A stretch of DNA of 64,000 nt from Mucilaginibacter sp. Bleaf8 (GTDB lineage Bacteria; Bacteroidota; Bacteroidia; Sphingobacteriales; Sphingobacteriaceae), in NCBI RefSeq assembly GCF_018390515.1, contig NZ_JAHBBK010000003.1, forward strand, positions 434,001 through 498,000, given 5' to 3'. Made by a program: the position numbers and the translations under genes. Positions 8,392-17,326 of the stretch are shown here, one piece after another. Below the pieces are notes generated by a model. The model was not told where the DNA came from. It did no database searches and worked only from the letters and a program-made list of their open reading frames with translations. The first letter of the stretch is position 1, and every line of letters starts with the position of its first letter.

Positions 8392-9159
8392 TTAATCTTC
8401 CTGCTTCTTTTTAGCCTTTTCCAGTTTTTCCTGTGCCTTGCGGGCCGAATCAATCTTGCGTTGTTTTTCCTTCTCTTTCTTTTTAAAGAAACCACGCAGC
8501 AAAAAGTTGTGCTGGGCCGCTTTTAAATCCTCGTTCAGGGTAACGGTAGTTCTGTTAGCGTTGCGGATGGTGGTTTTGGCTGATGATACGGTAGTGGCCA
8601 AATCTCTAGCTATTTTATCGTTACGCAGCAACTTGCCCAATGAGCCTTTGCCCTGGTTAATATCGCGCACAATATCGGTCAGGTTGCTGGTTAGCGATTC
8701 GGCATTGTCGGCCACCTTGGTCAGCTTGTTGATAATCTTGTCCACATCCAGCGGATTTACCACGGTCAGCTTTTCGCCGCTTTCCACAATCTGGTTGCTG
8801 CTGCTGCCACCCGGACTAATTACCACCAGCTTGTCGCCCATTAGGCCATCGCTGCCAATGCTCATTTTGGCATCTTTTTTTACGAATTTGCGCACATTAT
8901 CGTTCAGCGTAAGGTCAACCCGTACGGTACTGTCCGATACGATGTTGATGCCCTCTACCACGCCTACGTTGATACCCGCAAAGCGTACATTGTTGCCCAC
9001 CATCAGGCCGTTTACGTTTTTAAAAACACCATAAACGTTGAAGGTAGAGTTGAAGAGGCTTTTTTGGCTCCCGATAAGAAATATCCCCAGGAACACCACA
9101 ACCAGGCCTGCCACCACAAACAGGCCGATTTTTATTTTTTGTGAAGATGTTGTTTTCAT
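8392..9159 (-). CDS. MlaD-family substrate-binding protein (MCE domain)
   Basis: A 255-residue protein with one N-terminal membrane helix (IGLFVVAGLVVVFLGIFLIG) followed by an MCE domain (FNVYGVFKNVNGLMVGNNVRF, residues ~37-57, to ~115) and a Lys-rich helical tail. MCE proteins form hexameric rings that carry lipids between inner and outer membranes; this is the periplasmic subunit of an MlaFE(D)-type ABC system. The start codon overlaps the stop of the ATPase gene by 4 bases, so the three genes are one operon read from 10737 to 8392. Which lipid moves, and in which direction, is not visible from sequence. Confidence 0.92.
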   Translation of the reverse strand: MKTTSSQKIKIGLFVVAGLVVVFLGIFLIGSQKSLFNSTFNVYGVFKNVNGLMVGNNVRFAGINVGVVEGINIVSDSTVRVDLTLNDNVRKFVKKDAKMSIGSDGLMGDKLVVISPGGSSSNQIVESGEKLTVVNPLDVDKIINKLTKVADNAESLTSNLTDIVRDINQGKGSLGKLLRNDKIARDLATTVSSAKTTIRNANRTTVTLNEDLKAAQHNFLLRGFFKKKEKEKQRKIDSARKAQEKLEKAKKKQED

Positions 9160-9956
9160 TTGGTATCTAAAAAGTAGGATTTTACAAATTCATTGTCTGA
9201 TTGCTGCAGCTCGTCAAAAGTACCCTCGGCCACATACTCGCCCTCGCTCATAATTACCACCCGGTCTGACGTGATGCGGGCGCAATCCATATCGTGCGTA
9301 ATGATGATGGAGGAGGTTTTAAATTTTTTCTGCATCTCCAAAATCAGCTCGCTGATCTCGCGCGAAGTGATGGGGTCCAAACCGGTGGTTGGCTCATCGT
9401 ACAGCATTATTTCGGGCTTTACAATCAAGGTGCGGGCCAAGCCAACACGCTTACGCATACCACCCGATAGGTCGGACGGCATTTTGTCGGCTGCCTCGGG
9501 CAGGCCTACGCCTTCCAGTACCTCCATAACGCGGCTGTCCAGTTCGGCCTGGTCTTTAATTTTTAAAACGCGGGTAAGGGCAAACTCCATATTTTCGCGA
9601 ACGGTCATGGAATCATACAAAGCCCCGCTCTGGAACAGGAAGCCTACTTTAGTGCGAAGGTCTTTCAGTTGCTCATTGTTAAGCTCAGCTACCTCCTGGC
9701 CAAATACCTTTACCGAGCCTTCGTCGGGCGTTAGCAGGCCCACAATACATTGTATGGTAACCGATTTACCCTGCCCGGAGCGCCCAAGCACTACAATGTT
9801 TTCGCCGCGTTTTAAAGTGAGGTTGATGTTTTTTAATACTTCTTTATTGCCGAAGGCTTTTTTCAGGCCTTTTATTTCGATCACCGTTTCGTCGGTACGG
9901 TCAGACTGGTCGGCAGCTTTTCGCCTGATGGGTTGCTGTGCTACTGTGTCTGCCAT
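9156..9956 (-). CDS. MlaF-type ABC transporter ATP-binding protein
   Basis: A 266-residue ATPase with Walker A GRSGQGKS (residues 59-66), signature LSGGMRKRVG, Walker B IMLYDEPTTGLDP and the switch His in IITHDMD. GRSGQGKS and the GGMRKRVGLART signature are typical of MlaF/MkL-like ATPases that serve MCE systems. About 25 extra N-terminal residues are rich in charged residues. It lies one base after the permease gene and overlaps the MCE gene, so subunits of one complex are made in order permease-ATPase-MCE protein. Confidence 0.93.
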   Translation of the reverse strand: MADTVAQQPIRRKAADQSDRTDETVIEIKGLKKAFGNKEVLKNINLTLKRGENIVVLGRSGQGKSVTIQCIVGLLTPDEGSVKVFGQEVAELNNEQLKDLRTKVGFLFQSGALYDSMTVRENMEFALTRVLKIKDQAELDSRVMEVLEGVGLPEAADKMPSDLSGGMRKRVGLARTLIVKPEIMLYDEPTTGLDPITSREISELILEMQKKFKTSSIIITHDMDCARITSDRVVIMSEGEYVAEGTFDELQQSDNEFVKSYFLDTK

Positions 9957-9957
9957 A

Positions 9958-10737
9958 TTAATAGTATAAAAGGTTGGTGATTTGTACGGCCATCATATCA
10001 ATAAAGAAAATCCACAACGAGGCGGTAACCACGGCCGAGTTAGCAGCAATACCCACGCTCTCGGTTCCTTTATCGGATGTATAGCCTTTGTAGCAGCCTA
10101 CAAAGCCAATGGCAAAACCAAAAAATATGGTTTTGATAAGGGCCGGCATATAATCGGTAAAATCGAGCGCAGCTACGCATTTGGTAAAGTACAGGGTGAA
10201 GCTAATGTCATCAGTAAAATTAAGCGCAAAGTAGCCGCCAAACAGCGAGATAACATCACCCAGCATCGCCAGCAGCGGTACCATAAAGCTGGTAGCCAAA
10301 ATACGGGTTACCACCAGGTACTGCACCGGGTTAGCGCCCGATACCTCCATGGCATCGATTTGCTCGGTAACCTTCATACTGCCCAGCTCCGCGCCAATAC
10401 TCGATGCTATTTTGCCGGCGCAAATAATGGCCGTAATTACCGGGCCAATTTCGCGGATAACCGATACCGAAAGCGTATGCGGCAGCATGCTCTCGGCACC
10501 AAACTCAACCAGCGTAGGCCTTAATTGTAAAATGAGCACCAAGCCCATAATAAAAGAGGTAATACCCACAAGCGTAAGGGAACGATAGCCAATTTCATAA
10601 CACTGGCGCACAAACTCCGACCACTCGAAGCCCCCTCTGAAAACATTTCTGAAAAAACGGCTCAGGAAAACAGTTTGATCGCCAACGCTCTCCAACCACT
10701 TTTTCCAACCGGAGGAACTGATAACTTGATCTGCCAT
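9958..10737 (-). CDS. MlaE-family ABC transporter permease
   Basis: A 259-residue integral membrane protein with five to six predicted helices. The family motif region GAELGSMKVTEQIDAMEVSGANP (in part: AELGSMKVTEQIDA, residues ~135-150) is the MlaE (PF02405) coupling segment. It is the membrane part of the lipid-transport ABC complex formed with the next two genes. Outer-membrane lipid asymmetry maintenance is the best-studied role of the family. It is the first gene of the operon. Confidence 0.93.
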   Translation of the reverse strand: MADQVISSSGWKKWLESVGDQTVFLSRFFRNVFRGGFEWSEFVRQCYEIGYRSLTLVGITSFIMGLVLILQLRPTLVEFGAESMLPHTLSVSVIREIGPVITAIICAGKIASSIGAELGSMKVTEQIDAMEVSGANPVQYLVVTRILATSFMVPLLAMLGDVISLFGGYFALNFTDDISFTLYFTKCVAALDFTDYMPALIKTIFFGFAIGFVGCYKGYTSDKGTESVGIAANSAVVTASLWIFFIDMMAVQITNLLYY

Positions 10738-10818
10738 AAAATAATAATCTATTTAACTTAGATGGCTAAGTGTTAATTTAACAGGTTCAAAAACTATTTC
10801 TATCTAAATAGCAATGGT

Positions 10819-11529
10819 TTATAACATGGGTACCTCGATAACGAGTATACGCGAATGCGCTTTGGTTATAATGGTAAATGAACTTGTATCATAAACACCG
10901 AGTGCATCTCTTTTGTTTAACATCTGCCCCGCAATTTCGGCTTCACCCTCAAGCAAAAACACGTAGGCTCCATGGCCTGCCGCCTGCAGCTGGTAGTTGA
11001 TGCTTTGCCCGGCTTCAAATTCGCCCATGGCAAACACGGCATCCTGGTTTATCCTTAACGTACCGTTGCTGCCATCGGCCGAAAGCAAGGGGGTAAGTGT
11101 ATTGGGCCGAAAGCTTTCGGTAAAGCTTTTTTGCTGGTAGGCCGGTGGCACGTTCAGTACTTTGGGGTAAACCCATATTTGCAGGGAGTTGGTTTCCTCG
11201 TTTTGCTGCGGATTAAACTCCGAATGCATTACGCCCGTGCCTGCAGTAATAATCTGTACCTCGCCGGCGCGGATAACGCCATCGCCGCCCAGATTGTCTT
11301 TATGTTCCAGCGCACCTTGCAGCACGATGGTGATAATTTCCATATTATCGTGCGGGTGCGCGCCAAAACCTTTACCTGCACCAATAAAGTCGTCGTTCAA
11401 TACACGGAGTGCACCAAATTGTATACGCTCCGGGTTATAGTACGGCCCAAAGCTGAACGAGAAATTGGCGTTCAGCCATTCCGTACGGTTGTTTCCGCGC
11501 AGATGGGCCGGATGGAAAACGGTTTTCAT
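10819..11529 (-). CDS. Pirin family protein
   Basis: A 236-residue bicupin. The metal ligands of the pirin N-terminal cupin are present: His58 and His60 in GAHPHDNMEI, His102 and Glu104 in TGVMHSEFN. Bacterial pirins bind iron and some have quercetinase activity or act as redox cofactors of other proteins; the substrate here cannot be told from sequence. It is a single gene divergent from the oxidoreductase gene that starts at 11616. Confidence 0.92.
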   Translation of the reverse strand: MKTVFHPAHLRGNNRTEWLNANFSFSFGPYYNPERIQFGALRVLNDDFIGAGKGFGAHPHDNMEIITIVLQGALEHKDNLGGDGVIRAGEVQIITAGTGVMHSEFNPQQNEETNSLQIWVYPKVLNVPPAYQQKSFTESFRPNTLTPLLSADGSNGTLRINQDAVFAMGEFEAGQSINYQLQAAGHGAYVFLLEGEAEIAGQMLNKRDALGVYDTSSFTIITKAHSRILVIEVPML

Positions 11530-11563
11530 GGACAGATGTTTATAATGCGTTTAAACAGGCAAC

Positions 11564-11597
11564 TTTGATACCATAAAATTAAGATTGTGTACCTTTG
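11564..11597 (+). promoter_or_regulatory. Bacteroidota-type promoter for the 11616 operon
   Basis: TTTG at 11564-11567 and TACCTTTG at 11590-11597, with a 22-bp spacer. The -7 box matches TAnnTTTG exactly. It predicts a leader of about a dozen bases before the ATG at 11616. Confidence 0.5.
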
Positions 11598-11615
11598 TAA
11601 CTAACAGGCAACCCT

Positions 11616-12272
11616 ATGGCAAACAAAGCAGTGATTGCAGGCGCAAGCGGATTGATAGGCAGTGAATTACTGCAGCTGCTTTTGCACGAGAATTTTTACG
11701 ACGAAGTGCTGGTGCTGGTGCGCAAAGAGCTGCCCGTACAGCACAAAAAACTGGTACAACTGGTAATTGATTTTGACCAGCTGCAAAACCATGCACACGC
11801 CATTAACGGGCATGCTGTATTTTGTTGCCTGGGATCTACCCGCGCCAAAACGCCCGATATAAAACAGTACTACAAGATAGACCATGATTACCCGGTGCAG
11901 CTGGCGCAAATAGCGTTGCAAAACAACGTGCCGCAGTATCATTTAATATCGGCTATAGGCGCTAACCCTAAATCCGGCAACTTTTATACCCGTCTGAAAG
12001 GCGAAACGGGGGCCGATGTAGCAAAGGTGGGTATAAAGTCCGTACACATTTACCAGCCATCGCTTTTAACGGGCAACCGTAAAGAGCACAGGCTGGGCGA
12101 GCGTATTGCCACCGTACTGATGAAGGGGCTTAACCCACTGTTGTTAGGCGGCCTTAAAAAATACCGGAGCATACCGGCTGCCACAGTGGCCCGGGCCATG
12201 TACAAACAATCATTAAACACCGACGAAGGCTTGTTTATTCATCCTTCTGATCATATTAAACAATTAGCGTGA
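11616..12272 (+). CDS. NAD(P)-binding oxidoreductase (HTATIP2/NmrA-like Rossmann protein)
   Basis: A 218-residue atypical short-chain dehydrogenase. The nucleotide-binding motif GASGLIGSELLQ is at residues 8-19, and CCLGSTRA and YHLISAIGANP occupy the positions of the second beta-strands of the family. It lacks a clear YxxxK catalytic pair, as HTATIP2-like members do, so binding or regulation is as likely as catalysis. The last bases overlap the GTG start of the following ABC-F gene (GTGA), indicating translational coupling. Confidence 0.87.
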   Translation: MANKAVIAGASGLIGSELLQLLLHENFYDEVLVLVRKELPVQHKKLVQLVIDFDQLQNHAHAINGHAVFCCLGSTRAKTPDIKQYYKIDHDYPVQLAQIALQNNVPQYHLISAIGANPKSGNFYTRLKGETGADVAKVGIKSVHIYQPSLLTGNRKEHRLGERIATVLMKGLNPLLLGGLKKYRSIPAATVARAMYKQSLNTDEGLFIHPSDHIKQLA

Positions 12273-14137
12273 GCACTTATTTATCAGCAGAAAATTTAGG
12301 TCATTCTTTTCATGACCACTGGCTATTCCGTAACCTTACCATCGGTATTAACCGCGGCAGGCGGGTGGCGCTGGTGGGCGTTAACGGCGCCGGCAAATCC
12401 ACCTTGTTAAAACTGCTTTCGGGCAAAATTATGCCTACGGAGGGTAAGGTAGTATCGGCCCGCGATTTGCGCCCCGGTTACCTGGAGCAGGATCCGGCCT
12501 TTGAAAAAGGGCACACCATAAGCGATTACATCTTTCATAAAGATAACGTACAGCAACAGCTGATTTTAAAGTACGAGCAACTGCTGGAAAATGATCCCAA
12601 TAATGAAAAGGCCATTGAAAAGGTTACTGAAGAGCTAAGCGCCATTAATGCCTGGGAGTACGAGTACAAGATCAAGAACATTTTGGGCCGGTTGGATATC
12701 CACAACCTGCAGCAGCGCATCGACACCCTATCGGGCGGGCAAAAAAAGCGTTTGGCGCTGGCCAAACTGCTGATCGAGGATCCGGATGTGTATGTGCTGG
12801 ATGAGCCTACCAACCACCTGGATATTGACACCATTGAGTGGCTGGAGAAATTGCTGACCGAAGGCGCTAAAACCATCCTGATGGTTACGCACGACCGTTA
12901 TTTTCTGGACAATGTGTGCAACGAGATTATTGAGATAGAACGCGGCAAAATATTTTCTTACAGTGGCAACTACCAGTACTATCTGGAGCGTAAAGCCGAG
13001 CGCGAGGCCAATAACGAGGCGCAGTTTCAAAAAAACTCCAATTTGCTTAAAAAGGAGTTAGAGTGGATGCGCCGCCAGCCCCAAGCCCGCGGTACCAAAT
13101 CCAAATCGCGTATTGATGCCTTTTATGAACTGGAAGAGAAAACCAAAAATGCGGGCCCCAATGCCAAAGTGGAACTGAGCGTGAAAACTGCACGCCAGGG
13201 CGGTAAAATTATGGAGGTTCACCACATTGGCAAAAAGTTTAACGATAGGCAGGTGATCCAGGATTTTAGCTATGTATTTAAAAAAGGCGACCGCATAGGT
13301 ATTGCCGGTAAAAACGGCAGCGGCAAATCAACCTTGCTTAATATTTTTACAGGCCTGTTGCAGCCCGATAGCGGCGTGATTGAAAAAGGGGAAACAACGG
13401 TGATCGGTTACTTCAACCAGTCGGGCATTACCTTTAAGGATGATGAGCGGGTGATTGACGTGGTGAAAAACGTAGCCGAGTATATTACTATGGCCGATGG
13501 TAAGACCATTTCGGCCGCGCAGTTGCTTACGCTGTTCCTATTCCCGCCGGCACGGCAGTACGGCTTTATCCGCGATTTGAGCGGGGGCGAAAAGAAACGC
13601 CTGCACCTGCTTAATATCCTGATGAAGAACCCGAACTTTCTGATACTGGATGAGCCTACCAACGACCTGGACATTGACACGCTGAATGTGCTAGAAGAAT
13701 TTTTATTAAGCTACACCGGCATTTTGCTGATGGTATCGCACGATCGTTATTTGCTTGATAAGCTAACCGAACAACTGTTTATAGTAGCCGGGAACGGTGA
13801 TGTAGACGTTTATAACGGTAACTACTCTTCATGGCGTATAGAGCAGGAAGAGGCCAAACAGGCTGCCAAGCAAAAAGCAGCCGCACCGGCACCTGTTCAA
13901 GCGGCACCGGCAGCGCCCAAAAAAAGCAAGTTATCCTTTAAAGAACAAAAGGAACTGGAAACAACCGAAGCTGAAATTGCCCAGCTGGAAGTGAAAATCA
14001 AAGGCCTTACCGACCAGTTGAATACACTGACCGACCATCAGCAGATCATCAATATCTCTACCGAAATTGAAACGCTGAACAATACCCTGGACGAGAAAAC
14101 CATGCGGTGGATGGAGTTAACGGAATTAAAAGGTTAG
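12269..14137 (+). CDS. ABC-F family ATPase (Uup-like)
   Basis: A 622-residue protein with two ABC domains and no membrane segment. Walker A motifs are GVNGAGKST (~residue 39) and GKNGSGKST (~residue 350); signatures LSGGQKKRL and LSGGEKKRL; both Walker B motifs run into DEPTNHLD and DEPTNDLD. The linker between the domains (~residues 235-320) is charged, and the C-terminal ~80 residues form a coiled coil after an Ala/Pro/Lys-rich stretch, as in Uup, which binds nucleic acid. ABC-F proteins act at the ribosomal E site or in DNA transactions. The start is GTG 12269, overlapping the previous stop by 4 bases. Confidence 0.93.
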   Translation: MSTYLSAENLGHSFHDHWLFRNLTIGINRGRRVALVGVNGAGKSTLLKLLSGKIMPTEGKVVSARDLRPGYLEQDPAFEKGHTISDYIFHKDNVQQQLILKYEQLLENDPNNEKAIEKVTEELSAINAWEYEYKIKNILGRLDIHNLQQRIDTLSGGQKKRLALAKLLIEDPDVYVLDEPTNHLDIDTIEWLEKLLTEGAKTILMVTHDRYFLDNVCNEIIEIERGKIFSYSGNYQYYLERKAEREANNEAQFQKNSNLLKKELEWMRRQPQARGTKSKSRIDAFYELEEKTKNAGPNAKVELSVKTARQGGKIMEVHHIGKKFNDRQVIQDFSYVFKKGDRIGIAGKNGSGKSTLLNIFTGLLQPDSGVIEKGETTVIGYFNQSGITFKDDERVIDVVKNVAEYITMADGKTISAAQLLTLFLFPPARQYGFIRDLSGGEKKRLHLLNILMKNPNFLILDEPTNDLDIDTLNVLEEFLLSYTGILLMVSHDRYLLDKLTEQLFIVAGNGDVDVYNGNYSSWRIEQEEAKQAAKQKAAAPAPVQAAPAAPKKSKLSFKEQKELETTEAEIAQLEVKIKGLTDQLNTLTDHQQIINISTEIETLNNTLDEKTMRWMELTELKG

Positions 14138-14177
14138 GGCCCCACCCAACCCTCCCCGGTAGGGAGGGCTTTTGATT
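14135..14177 (+). repeat. Interspersed GC-rich hairpin repeat, copy 1
   Basis: A 43-base segment nearly identical to 20219-20262. Its core is CCCTCCC-CGGTA-GGGAGGG followed by CTTTTG. In both copies the TAG stop codon of the upstream plus-strand gene forms the first bases of the repeat. It may act as a terminator, but the T run is short. Confidence 0.75.
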
Positions 14178-14193
14178 TACAGGTCTATAAAAC

Positions 14194-14235
14194 AAAAAAG
14201 GTCATCTCCAACTATTGTTAGAGATGACCTTTTTT
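14194..14235. terminator. Bidirectional terminator between ABC-F and rhomboid genes
   Basis: Perfect 15-bp inverted repeat (AAAAAAGGTCATCTC / GAGATGACCTTTTTT) with a 12-base loop, between convergent genes. Confidence 0.85.
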
Positions 14236-14259
14236 ATTAAAGCCTAACTCAATCACAGC

Positions 14260-14874
14260 TTACCGCAAACCCATCTGCTCCAAAAAGATAGTTATAACGC
14301 CCGGGTATAGAAACAGGGTGAACATGATACCGCTCAATGCGCCGTAAAAGTGGGCGTCGTGGTTAATGTTGTCGCGGTTTTGGCGCGAGGCGTATACGCA
14401 GTACACCAGGTAAAGCGGCCCGTAGATATAAGCCGGTATTTCGAAAGGTATTGGAAATATCTGGATCAGTGATTTAGGGCTGAAAAGGATAGCGCCGAAT
14501 ACCACCGCACTAATGGCTCCCGATGCGCCGAGGCTATGATAACGGTAATCTTCCTTATGCTTGGTTACCGAGGGCAGGTCGCTCAAAATTAAACTGCCGA
14601 TATAGAGCAGGGCAAACTGCCAGTGGCCCAGTACTTCTTCCAGCTGGAAGGCAAAAAAGAAGAAAGAGAACATATTAAAAATCAAATGCGCCCAGTCGCC
14701 GTGAATAAGGCCGCTGGTAATCAGCGTCCATACCCGCTTGCCACGGGCTACACTATAAGGGTGCAAAATCATCTGCGAATAAACATTCTCGCTCGAAAAA
14801 GCGAACAGCGACGAAATGATGGTTATCACGAAAATCACCGAGGCTACCGGTGCGCCTACTAAAAATTCTTCCAT
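14260..14874 (-). CDS. Rhomboid family intramembrane serine protease
   Basis: A 204-residue membrane protein. It has the rhomboid catalytic motif GASG with Ser118 (residues 116-119) and the partner His175 in AHFYGALSG, plus HLIFNMFSF (residues 63-71) in the position of the conserved HxxxN of helix 2. About six membrane helices are expected. Rhomboids cut transmembrane segments of client proteins; the client is unknown. Its ATG shares one base with the stop of the M14 peptidase gene upstream (TAATG), so the two are probably translated together. Confidence 0.93.
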   Translation of the reverse strand: MEEFLVGAPVASVIFVITIISSLFAFSSENVYSQMILHPYSVARGKRVWTLITSGLIHGDWAHLIFNMFSFFFFAFQLEEVLGHWQFALLYIGSLILSDLPSVTKHKEDYRYHSLGASGAISAVVFGAILFSPKSLIQIFPIPFEIPAYIYGPLYLVYCVYASRQNRDNINHDAHFYGALSGIMFTLFLYPGVITIFLEQMGLR

Positions 14875-16613
14875 TATTGAAAATCCAGTTTTTTATCAGT
14901 AAGCAAGCGGCCTACCGGGTAACGAAGGTAAGTTTTTTCAAAGTATTCTGAGTGGCGGTACACATATTCCAGTTGCGCGCCGGCACTTTTTGCCAGTTGA
15001 GGGTTTTTAGTCTTTTCTGCCTCCAGTTGCTTTTGCAATTCGGGGTGCTGTTTCAGGTAGGCAGCGGCAATATCCTCAAATACATAGTCGGAGTAATGCT
15101 CCTTTTGGCCCAGGTACGAATCGAAAAAGCCCCATGCAAAAAAGGAGTCTACGCCCTGCGGTTCCAGCGTTTCCACAATATAGCGGTTAACGGGCTGGTT
15201 GGTGTACACTACATAATCGCCTTCGTAAAACTTTACTTGGCTATCAACCGGGTTCAGCTTTACGCTGCTGTGCAGGTAGTGCCCCTCATAAGGGCGCGGG
15301 CTGGTTTTATAATCGGTGATGTAGTACATCTGCAGGTTTAGGGTAGTATCATGCTTCAGTCGGTGCATGGCTACCTTGTTTAGCTTAAACAGCTCAATTA
15401 CTTTGCCCCAGGCCTGCGGTATGATGTAAGCTGCAGGCTTATCGGCAAAGGCGGTGGCCTTATAGGTGTTGTAGTACTTAATGTTTTTAGTGTAAGGCTT
15501 GGTACGGTCATAATATAAGCGGTTCAGTCCGCTGATATCGCTGGGTTTGTAACCGGCCTCATATCCTTTAAACGAGATCATGTCAAACTTCTTTTCATCC
15601 AGGTCCCAGTTGAGGGCAAAGGTTTTTTGCTGCTGCACCTGGGCATCGGCTTGGTGTTTCAGGTCGCCTATCTTTTGGGCATCGCGCTGGCAAATAGCAA
15701 TCAGGTGCTGCATAAAGTAGTACGTGCTCCACACACGCTTATCATACGGTTTCAGCATGTGATTTTCGGTAATGTAACTGATGATGTTGCGTTGCGCCGT
15801 ATAACCGGATGAAAACCGCGGCGTTTCTAGAAAAGCAACAATGCCCGAATCGGGCGTAGCCTTTTCGCTTTCCACATAGGGGATCATTTCGTAACCACTG
15901 GCCGCCATCCGTTTATACAGTTCCGGCGATAGGGTTTTGGAAGTATAGTTGGCCAGCAGGGGTTGCTGCTTGTCTTTTTGTGTTTCAATGAGCGTCATCA
16001 CATACTGGTAATCGGCACCATCGCTGGTATGGTTATCCAGAAAAACTTCGGGTTGCCAGGTGTTCAGTATCTGCATAAAGGCCAAAGCATTGCGACTATC
16101 GCCTTTAATAAAATCACGGTTCAGGTCCAGGTTGCGGTAATTGCCCCTGAAACCATAGGCCCGCGGCCCGTTCTGGCTAATGCGCGATACGCCGCGGTTT
16201 AAGCTACCATCAATGTTATAAACCGCAATAAAGCAAACCACCACATCCTTAGGTAGCTGGTTCTTTTTCAGCAGATCGCATATCAGCATCATGCTGGCAT
16301 CAATACCCTCGGGTTCGCCGGGGTGTATGCCGTTGTTGATGAGGATAACCCGCTTGTTTTGTTTCTTGATCTGCGCCGGGTCAAACACCCCGTCTCTGGA
16401 AAGTACGGCCAGCGTTAAGGGCTTGCCTACATCCGTGCTGCCATAATTGAACAAGCGCAGTTGTTTGGGATATTGCCCGGCCAGCTTAGGGTAATAAGCC
16501 ATTACCTCAGCATAGGTAGCGGTATAGTTTTTATCTTTTTCAAAAGGAGTTTGCTGCGCGTTGGCCTGGTAGGCGGTACAGGCAGCCAATATAAGCGGTA
16601 TGAGTTTTTTCAT
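14874..16613 (-). CDS. M14-family zinc carboxypeptidase (exported)
   Basis: About 579 residues from ATG 16613; the frame extends 15 codons further upstream, but the signal peptide MKKLIPLILAACTAYQANA starts at 16613 and a promoter lies at 16629-16658. The zinc motif HPGEPEG (His97, Glu100) and His195 in DNHTSDGADY are the M14 ligands, and RNYRNLDLNRDF contains the substrate-binding Asn-Arg pair. The enzyme is likely to release C-terminal residues from peptides in the periplasm or outside. The C-terminal ~250 residues are extra and not assigned. The stop overlaps the rhomboid start. Confidence 0.88.
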   Translation of the reverse strand: MKKLIPLILAACTAYQANAQQTPFEKDKNYTATYAEVMAYYPKLAGQYPKQLRLFNYGSTDVGKPLTLAVLSRDGVFDPAQIKKQNKRVILINNGIHPGEPEGIDASMMLICDLLKKNQLPKDVVVCFIAVYNIDGSLNRGVSRISQNGPRAYGFRGNYRNLDLNRDFIKGDSRNALAFMQILNTWQPEVFLDNHTSDGADYQYVMTLIETQKDKQQPLLANYTSKTLSPELYKRMAASGYEMIPYVESEKATPDSGIVAFLETPRFSSGYTAQRNIISYITENHMLKPYDKRVWSTYYFMQHLIAICQRDAQKIGDLKHQADAQVQQQKTFALNWDLDEKKFDMISFKGYEAGYKPSDISGLNRLYYDRTKPYTKNIKYYNTYKATAFADKPAAYIIPQAWGKVIELFKLNKVAMHRLKHDTTLNLQMYYITDYKTSPRPYEGHYLHSSVKLNPVDSQVKFYEGDYVVYTNQPVNRYIVETLEPQGVDSFFAWGFFDSYLGQKEHYSDYVFEDIAAAYLKQHPELQKQLEAEKTKNPQLAKSAGAQLEYVYRHSEYFEKTYLRYPVGRLLTDKKLDFQ

Positions 16614-16628
16614 GAAGGGGCTTTGCAG

Positions 16629-16658
16629 CAAATATAACAAGGCGCAATTCCTTGTCAA
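16629..16658 (-). promoter_or_regulatory. Bacteroidota-type promoter for the M14-rhomboid operon
   Basis: On the minus strand TTG (complement of 16656-16658) and TATATTTG (complement of 16629-16636), spacer 19 bp. Both boxes fit the TTTG/TAnnTTTG consensus and support the start at 16613. Confidence 0.6.
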
Positions 16659-16678
16659 CAGTTACCGCACAATTACTA

Positions 16679-17047
16679 TCAGTTATAGCTCCGCTTCAGT
16701 ATCTCGCCATTCTCGCCGTGTATCTCATCATCAGAAATTATGGTGAACTCAAACTTGTGATCAATATCTTTAACAGCTACTGTTAATTTCTTGCCACTTA
16801 TTTTATAGGTTGCGTTCCACCTGATGTCGCCTCCCGGAACAATATCACCAACACCGTCGGGTTTTAAGGTAAGACTTATTGCCGAACCTATAATCGGGTC
16901 GGTAGAAGGCGATGCATTGACCTGCTCATAATGCTTTTCTTCGTCTACTTTAAGAGCGTCTTTTTTGCAGGCGCTTAATAGCAATACAAGTACCAGTAAG
17001 CCACATAGCTTTCCTTTAGTTGTGTTGATGAAGGTCATCATAATCAT
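16679..17047 (-). CDS. Small lipoprotein of unknown function
   Basis: A 122-residue protein with a lipoprotein signal ending LLSACKKD (Cys ~27). The rest is a small beta-rich domain with DIRWNATYKISGKKL and FEFTIISDDEIHG. This resembles lipocalin-like or DUF-type small lipoproteins common in Bacteroidota, but no family is recognised with certainty. Internal ATGs at 17041 and 17038 are alternative starts. It is co-directional with the M14 gene, but a separate promoter sits between them. Confidence 0.75.
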   Translation of the reverse strand: MIMMTFINTTKGKLCGLLVLVLLLSACKKDALKVDEEKHYEQVNASPSTDPIIGSAISLTLKPDGVGDIVPGGDIRWNATYKISGKKLTVAVKDIDHKFEFTIISDDEIHGENGEILKRSYN

Positions 17048-17326
17048 TTCGGGTTTAAAGGTTTATAATTCTGTTAAAGGTTAATAGTGAGTATTAGCTA
17101 TACGCATAGTAATAGCAAATTGTAACAGTGGTACCAGCCTGTATATCAAATAATTGTTCAGCTTAAGCATTTAAACTAAATATGGTCGCATCCTACAGGG
17201 ATATTCCTGTCGTTAACAAAAGGTTAATTTTTCAACATTTGGCCATCTGCGCTTTTATTTATTATAATTTCTGTTTACGTTTGAAATTTTTGCTCTTGTA
17301 GCTTCCAAAAATTTTTCGCCGGAGTT

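Noticed and set aside
9193..9969. 258-codon plus-strand frame
   Set aside because: Shadow of the MlaF-type ATPase gene; Ser/Arg-rich product without any motif.
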